A program made the position numbers and the translations under genes. DNA of 10,848 nucleotides, from the NCBI GenBank assembly GCA_005885115.1, contig VAXX01000036.1, forward strand, positions 1 through 10,848. The letters run 5' to 3'. Origin of the DNA: Actinomycetota bacterium (GTDB lineage: Bacteria; Actinomycetota; Actinomycetes; Mycobacteriales; Micromonosporaceae). Positions within the stretch are counted from its first letter, which is position 1; every line of letters begins with the position of its first letter. The notes under the pieces are model-generated. The model did not search any database. It saw only the letters and a program-made list of their open reading frames with translations, and had not been told where the DNA came from. This document shows positions 5,880 through 10,848 of the stretch, piece by piece.

Positions 5880-5898
5880 CGACCACCTCGCGTGGTCG
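5880..5898 (+). promoter_or_regulatory. Hairpin in the rpsB leader
   Basis: CGACCAC-CTCGC-GTGGTCG forms a perfect 7-bp stem with a 5-nt loop. A weaker stem-loop (CACC-CCTCGC-GGTG) follows around 5915-5928. Together they occupy the roughly 100-nt leader before the rpsB ribosome site. In several bacteria rpsB is autoregulated through its leader by S2; whether this leader does so is inference. Confidence 0.4.
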
Positions 5899-5974
5899 AC
5901 CTCGCGCGCCCTCCCACCCCTCGCGGTGAGGCGGCGGTCGCCACCGGACAACCAGGGAAACGAGGAACGCGACC

Positions 5975-6793
5975 ATGCCCGTGGTCTACATGCGGCAGCT
6001 GCTGGAGAGCGGTGTCCACTTCGGACACCAGACCCGGCGGTGGAACCCGAAGATGAAGCGGTTCATCTTCACCGAGCGCAACGGCATCTACATCATCGAC
6101 CTGCGCCAGACGCTCGACTACATCGAGAAGGCGTACGACTACATCAAGAACACCGTCGCCGAGGGCGGCTCGATCCTTTTCGTCGGCACCAAGAAGCAGG
6201 CCCAGGAGGCGATCGCCGAGCAGGCCTCGCGGGTGGGTATGCCCTACGTCAACCACCGCTGGCTGGGCGGGATGCTGACCAACTTCCAGACCGTGTACAA
6301 GCGGCTGCAGCGGATGAAGGAGCTCGAGTCGATCGAGCTGACCGGCGTGGCCCAGGGGTACACCAAGAAGGAGACCCTGCAGCTGTCCCGGGAGAAGGAC
6401 AAGCTCAGCCGTACCCTCGGCGGGCTGCGGGACATGCAGAAGACCCCGGCCGCGATCTGGGTGGTCGACACCAAGAAGGAGCACATCGCCGTCGACGAGG
6501 CCCGCAAGCTGGGCATCCCGGTGATCGCGATCCTGGACACCAACTGCGACCCGGACGAGGTCGACTTCCCGATCCCGGGCAACGACGACGCGATCCGCTC
6601 GGCCGCGCTGCTGACCCGGGTGGTCGCCGACGCGGTGGCCGACGGCCTGATCGCGCGGTCCGGCCGGGGTTCGGGCCGGACCGCCGACACGAAGCCGGAG
6701 CCCGGTGTCGTCGCGGCCGACGAGCCGCTGGCCGAGTGGGAGCGCGAGCTGCTGGAGGGCCCCAAGGCCGAGCCCAGCACCGCCGACGCCTGA
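5975..6793 (+). CDS. rpsB: 30S ribosomal protein S2
   Basis: A 272-residue S2, which joins the 30S subunit late and is needed for S1 function and initiation in many bacteria. The first family signature is clear at residues 6-27 ([20 protein letters not shown] and on), the second at about 193-209 ([17 protein letters not shown]). [22 protein letters not shown] and GGLRDM are also typical. GAGGAA (5962-5967) lies 7 nt before the ATG. The tail after about residue 228 is Gly/Ala/Glu-rich and probably flexible, as in other actinobacteria. First gene of the rpsB-tsf-pyrH-frr-cdsA-rlmN run. Confidence 0.98.
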   Translation: MPVVYMRQLLESGVHFGHQTRRWNPKMKRFIFTERNGIYIIDLRQTLDYIEKAYDYIKNTVAEGGSILFVGTKKQAQEAIAEQASRVGMPYVNHRWLGGMLTNFQTVYKRLQRMKELESIELTGVAQGYTKKETLQLSREKDKLSRTLGGLRDMQKTPAAIWVVDTKKEHIAVDEARKLGIPVIAILDTNCDPDEVDFPIPGNDDAIRSAALLTRVVADAVADGLIARSGRGSGRTADTKPEPGVVAADEPLAEWERELLEGPKAEPSTADA

Positions 6794-6808
6794 GAAGATC
6801 CGTCCCTT

Positions 6809-6834
6809 GCGCGGGCGGTACCCGCCGCCCGCGC
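6809..6834 (+). terminator. Strong hairpin between rpsB and tsf (attenuator-like)
   Basis: GCGCGGGCGG-TACCCG-CCGCCCGCGC is a perfect 10-bp, all-GC stem with a 6-nt loop, centred in the 66-bp gap. No T-run follows. A partial terminator or RNA-processing site that lets S2 and EF-Ts be made in different amounts is the likely role, as described for the E. coli rpsB-tsf operon. Confidence 0.6.
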
Positions 6835-6859
6835 GCCAACCGCAGCTAGAGAGAGAAGC

Positions 6860-7696
6860 ATGTCGAACTTCACTGCCGCGGACGTCAAGAAGCTCCGCGA
6901 ACTGACCGGCGCCGGGATGATGGACTGTAAGAAGGCGCTGGAGGAATCGAGTGGCGACTTCGACAAGGCCGTCGAGATCCTGCGCATCAAGGGGGCCAAG
7001 GACGTCGGCAAGCGGGCCGGGCGTACCACGGCCAACGGCCTGATCGCGCACTCCGGTCGGGCTCTGCTGGAGCTCAACTGCGAGACCGACTTCGTGGCCA
7101 AGAACGCCGAGTTCGTCGGGCTGGCCCAGACCCTGGTCGACCACATCGCCGGTACCGCGCCGGCCGACCTCAACGCGCTGCTGAACTCCGAGCTGTCCGC
7201 CGGGCGTACCGTCGGGCAGGTCGTGGAGGAGTTCTCCGCGAAGATCGGCGAGAAGATCGTGATCAACCGGTTCGCGGTCCTCGACGGCGGGGCGCCGGTC
7301 GCGGTGTACCTGCACCGCAAGAGCGCTGACCTGCCGCCGGCGGTCGGCGTCCTGGTGGAGTACGCGGGCAAGTCGGACGAGGCCGGCGACGCGGACGCCC
7401 GGGGCGTGGCCATGCAGGTGGCCGCGATGCGGCCGAAGTACCTGCGCCGCGACGAGGTACCCGAGGACGTGATCGCCACCGAGCGGCGGATCGCCGAGGA
7501 GACCGCCCGCGAGGAGGGCAAGCCCGAGGCCGCCCTGCCAAAGATCATCGAGGGTCGGGTCGGCGCCTTCTTCAAGGACTTCGTCCTGGTCGAACAGGCT
7601 TCGGTACAGGACCAGAAGAAGACCGTCGCGCAGATCCTCAAGGAAGCCGGGATCTCGGTGAGCCGGTTCGTCCGGTTCGAAGTGGGGCAGGCGTAG
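6860..7696 (+). CDS. tsf: Translation elongation factor Ts
   Basis: A 278-residue EF-Ts, the nucleotide exchange factor that releases GDP from EF-Tu. The N-terminal UBA-like module (about 1-50) has the signature [16 protein letters not shown]. The core motif CETDFVAKN (74-82), which contacts the EF-Tu nucleotide pocket, is intact. The second core subdomain and the C-terminal helix ([23 protein letters not shown]) are complete. AGAGAGA lies just upstream of the ATG at 6860. The length fits the actinobacterial form. Confidence 0.98.
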   Translation: MSNFTAADVKKLRELTGAGMMDCKKALEESSGDFDKAVEILRIKGAKDVGKRAGRTTANGLIAHSGRALLELNCETDFVAKNAEFVGLAQTLVDHIAGTAPADLNALLNSELSAGRTVGQVVEEFSAKIGEKIVINRFAVLDGGAPVAVYLHRKSADLPPAVGVLVEYAGKSDEAGDADARGVAMQVAAMRPKYLRRDEVPEDVIATERRIAEETAREEGKPEAALPKIIEGRVGAFFKDFVLVEQASVQDQKKTVAQILKEAGISVSRFVRFEVGQA

Positions 7697-7709
7697 GCCA
7701 ACCGCGTAC

Positions 7710-7740
7710 GGGGAGGTGGCGGAAAGGTCCGCGCCTCCCC
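7710..7740 (+). terminator. Hairpin between tsf and pyrH
   Basis: GGGGAGG + GCGGA pairs with TCCGC + CCTCCCC, 12 bp in all, with a small internal bulge (TG against G) and loop AAGG. It starts 13 nt after the tsf stop and about 80 nt before the pyrH start. No T-run follows, so it may terminate, attenuate or stabilise the upstream mRNA 3' end. Confidence 0.6.
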
Positions 7741-7819
7741 GCTCGCGTATCCGGGCCACCGGACCCCCACCAACGAACGGGAACGTGACAGATTGGTACC
7801 GACGGATTCGGGAGGCGGC

Positions 7820-8563
7820 ATGGTCGGGTCGGTAGCCGATGGTATGGGCGGCGGACGCGCCCGGCGGGTGGTCCTCAAGCTGTCCGGTGAGGTGTTCGGC
7901 GGCGGCGCGATCGGCGTGGACCCCGATGTCGTACAGGAGCTGGCCCGGCAGATCGCCCACGTGGTACGGCTGGGTATCCAGGTGGCCGTGGTGGTCGGCG
8001 GCGGCAACTTCTTTCGCGGCGCCGAGCTGGAGAAGCGCGGGATGGACCGGTCCCGCGCGGACTACATGGGCATGATCGCCACCGTGATGAACTGCCTCGC
8101 CCTCCAGGACTTCCTGGAGCGGGCCGGGATCGACACCCGGGTACAGACGGCGATCACCATGGCGCAGGTCGCCGAGCCGTACATCCCGCGACGGGCGATC
8201 CGCCACCTGGAGAAGGGCCGGGTCGTGATCTTCGGAGCCGGCGCCGGGATGCCGTACTTCTCCACCGACACCGTCGCCGCGCAGCGCGCCCTGGAGATCC
8301 ACGCCGACGCCGTACTGATGAGCAAGAACGGGGTGGACGGGCTGTACACGGCCGATCCCCGGACCGATCCGGACGCGGTGAAGCTGGACCAGTTCACCTT
8401 CGAGGAGGCGCTGCGCGAAGGGCTGCGGGTGGTCGACGCGGCCGCGTTGAGCCTGTGCCGGGACAACAAGCTGCCCATGCTGGTCTTCGGTGCCGAGGGT
8501 GAGGACACGATCATCCGCGCGGTGAGCGGTGAGAAGATCGGCACGCTGATCACCGCCGAATAG
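7820..8563 (+). CDS. pyrH: UMP kinase
   Basis: A 247-residue bacterial UMP kinase of the amino-acid-kinase fold. It phosphorylates UMP to UDP with ATP, a control point in pyrimidine synthesis, and is typically hexameric. Visible motifs: [13 protein letters not shown] (17-29), [11 protein letters not shown] (57-67), the UMP-binding [16 protein letters not shown] (81-96), [19 protein letters not shown] (139-157) and [15 protein letters not shown] (167-181). I chose the ATG at 7820 because GGGAGG (7810-7815) sits 4 nt before it. The frame opens at a TTG at 7793 with no ribosome site, and a later ATG at 7844 would also keep the whole fold. It is separated from tsf by a strong hairpin, so it may be expressed partly on its own. 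Confidence 0.96.
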   Translation: MVGSVADGMGGGRARRVVLKLSGEVFGGGAIGVDPDVVQELARQIAHVVRLGIQVAVVVGGGNFFRGAELEKRGMDRSRADYMGMIATVMNCLALQDFLERAGIDTRVQTAITMAQVAEPYIPRRAIRHLEKGRVVIFGAGAGMPYFSTDTVAAQRALEIHADAVLMSKNGVDGLYTADPRTDPDAVKLDQFTFEEALREGLRVVDAAALSLCRDNKLPMLVFGAEGEDTIIRAVSGEKIGTLITAE

Positions 8564-8600
8564 CCAGTCCCGACGACGCCGGAAGGAGGCGACGGAGCAC

Positions 8601-9158
8601 GTGATCGACGAGACGCTCTTCGAGGCCGAGGAGAAGATGGAGCGGGCGGTCGAGTTCGCCAAGGAGGAGTTCGCGACGATCCGTACCGGCCGCGCCACTC
8701 CCGCCATGTTCTCCAAGATCCTGATCGACTACTACGGTACGCCGACGCCGCTGCCGCAGATGGCCTCGATCGGGGTACCCGAGCCGCGGATGGCGATCAT
8801 TAAGCCGTACGACAACTCCCAGCTGCACGCGATGGAGAAGGCGATCCGCGACTCCGATCTCGGCGTGAACCCGAACAACGAGGGTACCCAGATCCGGATC
8901 GTCCTGCCCCAGATGACCGGGGAGCGGCGACGCGAGATGATCAAGGTGGCCCGGCACAAGGGCGAGGAGGCCAAGGTCGCCGTACGCAACGTCCGCCGCA
9001 AGGCCAAGGAGGAGCTCGACCGCATCGTCAAGGACGGCGAGGCCGGGGAGGACGAGGTACGCCGGGCCGAGAAGGAGCTCGACGACCTGACCCACCGGCA
9101 CGTGTCGCACATCGACGAGCTGGTCAAACACAAGGAAGCCGAGCTGCTCGAGGTCTGA
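8601..9158 (+). CDS. frr: Ribosome recycling factor
   Basis: A 185-residue RRF, the standard length. With EF-G it splits the post-termination ribosome. The family start ([18 protein letters not shown]), the [12 protein letters not shown] segment at the first helix turn, the hinge before and after domain II (about 30-105) and the helix carrying conserved Arg132 ([10 protein letters not shown]) are all present. Start GTG at 8601, with GGAAGGAGG (8581-8589) and a nearer GGAG (8594-8597). It lies 37 bp after pyrH, and its TGA shares one base with the cdsA ATG (TGATG). Confidence 0.98.
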   Translation: MIDETLFEAEEKMERAVEFAKEEFATIRTGRATPAMFSKILIDYYGTPTPLPQMASIGVPEPRMAIIKPYDNSQLHAMEKAIRDSDLGVNPNNEGTQIRIVLPQMTGERRREMIKVARHKGEEAKVAVRNVRRKAKEELDRIVKDGEAGEDEVRRAEKELDDLTHRHVSHIDELVKHKEAELLEV

Positions 9159-10156
9159 TGTCCCACCTCGAGCCCCCTGAGTACGAGCTGCGCCGGACCC
9201 GGTACGAGTCCCGGCACGACCGGCCGGCCGTACCCGACGGGTACCCCCCGGCCTTCCGGCCCGGCCACGACGACCTGGAACTCGACCTGGGAGGCCACCG
9301 CGCGCGGCGCGCCGCCCCGGAGCCGGAGCCGGCGGCGACCGGCCGGGCCGGGCGCAACCTTCCGGCGGCGATCGGGGTGGGCTCGACCATGGGCGTGGTC
9401 GTGGTGGCCTCGCTGCTGATCTGGCGGCCGGCGTTCCTGTTCGTGGTCGCGCTCGGGGCGGGCATCGGGGTCTGGGAGATGGTCCGGGCGGTGGGCCGCG
9501 ACGACGGGGCGCGGCCGCCGCTGGTACCGCTGCTCGGCGGGGCCGCGGCGATGATCGCGCTGGCCTGGTACGCGGGTGCCGAGGGGGTCACCCTCGGACT
9601 GGTCCTGACCGTGCTCGCGACGATGGTCTGGCGGCTGGCCGACGGCCCGTACCGCTACCAGCGGGACATGCTGGCCGCCATCCTGATCGCGGTGTACGTC
9701 CCGTTCCTGGGCGCCTTCGCCGTGCTGCTGGACCGGCCCGACGACGGTGCGCTCCGGGTGATCGTGACGCTGGCCGCCGTGGTGCTCTCGGACACCGGCG
9801 GGTACGTCGCGGGGGTGTTCTTCGGCCGGCATCCGATGGCGCCCACGGTCAGCCCGAAGAAATCCTGGGAGGGTACCGCCGGTTCGCTGCTGATCGCGGC
9901 GACCGGAAGCGCCCTGCTGTTCCTGTTCGGGTTCCACGTGCCCTGGTGGCACGGGGCGGTCTTCGGCCTCGGGGTGTCGGCCGCGTCGGTACTCGGTGAC
10001 CTCGGCGAGTCGCTGCTCAAGCGCGATCTCAAGATCAAGGACATGAGCAACCTGCTACCCGGGCACGGCGGGGTGATGGACCGGCTGGACTCGGTACTGT
10101 TCGCCGTACCGACCGCCTTCGTCCTGTTCTCGGTCCTGGCGCCAGCGGCCGGGTGA
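9158..10156 (+). CDS. cdsA: Phosphatidate cytidylyltransferase (CDP-diacylglycerol synthase)
   Basis: A 332-residue integral membrane enzyme that makes CDP-diacylglycerol from CTP and phosphatidic acid, the precursor of phosphatidylglycerol, cardiolipin and phosphatidylinositol. The first 68 residues are hydrophilic and Pro/Arg/Glu-rich, an extension not needed for catalysis. From about residue 70 come several membrane helices. Family motifs: SDTGGYVAG (211-219), SPKKSWEGT (232-240) and the signature [18 protein letters not shown] plus VMDRLDS (288-312), which holds the metal-binding acidic residues. The ATG at 9158 overlaps the frr stop by one base, with CGAGG just before it, so translation is probably coupled to frr. 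Confidence 0.96.
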   Translation: MSHLEPPEYELRRTRYESRHDRPAVPDGYPPAFRPGHDDLELDLGGHRARRAAPEPEPAATGRAGRNLPAAIGVGSTMGVVVVASLLIWRPAFLFVVALGAGIGVWEMVRAVGRDDGARPPLVPLLGGAAAMIALAWYAGAEGVTLGLVLTVLATMVWRLADGPYRYQRDMLAAILIAVYVPFLGAFAVLLDRPDDGALRVIVTLAAVVLSDTGGYVAGVFFGRHPMAPTVSPKKSWEGTAGSLLIAATGSALLFLFGFHVPWWHGAVFGLGVSAASVLGDLGESLLKRDLKIKDMSNLLPGHGGVMDRLDSVLFAVPTAFVLFSVLAPAAG

Positions 10157-10194
10157 GCTGCGTGACGCGGGTACGGACAACCGCGCTGGCATGG

Positions 10195-10200
10195 GACACT
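10195..10200 (+). promoter_or_regulatory. Weak -10-like box before rlmN
   Basis: GACACT ends 8 nt before the rlmN ATG, a spacing that would suit a leaderless transcript in addition to read-through from cdsA. GGAA (10201-10204) could equally serve as a weak ribosome site. Low confidence. Confidence 0.2.
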
Positions 10201-10208
10201 GGAACCAC

Positions 10209-10848
10209 ATGACCGCACTTCCCCTGATCCAGGCCGCGCCGGCACAGTACCGGCGCCGCTCCGCGCTGCCGCCACGGCACCTGGCCGACCTCGACCTCGC
10301 CGGGCGCCGGGCCGCGGTGGCCGCGCTGGGGGAGCAGCCGTACCGGGCCGGCCAGCTCTCCACCCACTACTTCGACCGGCTGGTCCGGGATCCGGCCGCG
10401 ATGACCGACATCCCGGCCACGCTCTGGCGGCTGCACGACGGCGCGCTGGTGGAGAGCGTCCTGATGGGGTACCCGGACCGGGTCACGGTGTGCGTGTCCA
10501 GCCAGGCCGGCTGCGGCATGGCCTGCCCGTTCTGCGCGACCGGCCAGGCCGGCCTGACCCGTAATCTGTCCACCGCTGAGATCATCGACCAGGTGGTCTG
10601 GTTCGCGGGGGCGGCGGCCCGGGATGAGCTGCCCGGCTGCCCACCCCGGCTGTCCCGGGTGGTGTTCATGGGGATGGGCGAGCCGCTGGCCAACTACGCC
10701 CGGGTGATCGAGGCGGTACGCCGGCTGACCGACCCGGCCCCGGAAGGTCTCGGGCTGTCACAGCGGCACATCACGGTGTCCACGGTCGGGCTGCTGCCGG
10801 CGATGCGCCGGCTCACCGAGGAGCGACTCTCGGTGACCCTGGCGCTGT
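10209..10848 (+). CDS. rlmN: 23S rRNA (adenine2503-C2)/tRNA (adenine37-C2) methyltransferase RlmN, N-terminal part
   Basis: A radical-SAM enzyme that methylates C2 of A2503 in 23S rRNA, and A37 of some tRNAs, affecting proofreading in the peptidyl-transferase region. The first 213 codons are visible; the gene runs past the right edge. The N-terminal accessory domain (about 28-90: [16 protein letters not shown]) is followed by [20 protein letters not shown], where Cys102, Cys106 and Cys109 are the CxxxCxxC ligands of the 4Fe-4S cluster. Then come [13 protein letters not shown] (the SAM-binding GMGEP) and [11 protein letters not shown]. The second catalytic cysteine of the C-terminal part is outside the window. 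Start ATG at 10209, 52 bp after cdsA. Its place after cdsA is the usual actinobacterial order. Confidence 0.95.
   Translation, partial: MTALPLIQAAPAQYRRRSALPPRHLADLDLAGRRAAVAALGEQPYRAGQLSTHYFDRLVRDPAAMTDIPATLWRLHDGALVESVLMGYPDRVTVCVSSQAGCGMACPFCATGQAGLTRNLSTAEIIDQVVWFAGAAARDELPGCPPRLSRVVFMGMGEPLANYARVIEAVRRLTDPAPEGLGLSQRHITVSTVGLLPAMRRLTEERLSVTLAL

Noticed and set aside
7793..7819. A TTG start for pyrH, 9 codons upstream of the chosen ATG.
   Set aside because: It has no ribosome site, while GGGAGG lies just before the ATG at 7820, and the extra residues add nothing family-like.
5705..8716. A 1003-codon open frame on the minus strand opposite rpsB, tsf, pyrH and frr.
   Set aside because: It is the antisense of four certain genes. 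Long empty antisense frames are normal at this GC, and its Arg/Gly/His/Asp-rich translation shows no domain.

Overview
The window reads as chromosome of a high-GC actinobacterium, most likely a member of the Micromonosporaceae. This rests on the very high GC, the gene order rpsB-tsf-pyrH-frr-cdsA-rlmN, leaderless-type starts (a TANNNT box ending 6-8 nt before ATG or GTG), and the comM-dprA pair. The family assignment is inference from style and gene order; no search was run.

Left block (1-1766, minus strand): comM (YifB-type AAA+ helicase) followed by dprA, which runs off the left edge; the two overlap by 4 bases (ATGA). Both act on incoming single-stranded DNA during natural transformation or recombination. 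Next (1767-3457, plus strand): a divergent region and a secreted protein with a signal peptide, two tandem CBM35/CBM6-like modules and a C-terminal GH75 chitosanase-type domain. In many actinobacteria yraN lies directly upstream of comM, so this gene appears to sit inside a conserved yraN-comM-dprA run. Its catalytic domain seems to carry Ala where the family has its catalytic Glu. Then, on the minus strand, come yraN (3473-3832) and, upstream of it, a PLP aminotransferase (3913-5076).

Middle accessory block (5077-5974): the least ordinary part of the window. It holds two tandem copies of a 55-bp unit containing two hairpins and a GATATC palindrome. These are followed by an inverted pair of protein-coding-like 5' gene ends that face each other across a 14-bp palindrome, and by the three-helix membrane C-terminus of a hypothetical gene in a different frame. 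I read this as a gene broken by inverted insertion of the promoter and start of a paralogue. A terminator-like hairpin and the rpsB promoter and leader follow.

Right block (5975-10848, plus strand): a housekeeping operon, rpsB (S2), tsf (EF-Ts), pyrH (UMP kinase), frr (ribosome recycling factor), cdsA (CDP-diacylglycerol synthase) and rlmN (23S rRNA/tRNA methyltransferase, cut by the right edge). Strong hairpins lie in the rpsB-tsf and tsf-pyrH gaps, frr and cdsA overlap by one base, and the set links translation, pyrimidine nucleotide supply and phospholipid synthesis. I see no phage, CRISPR, tRNA, rRNA or intact insertion sequence.
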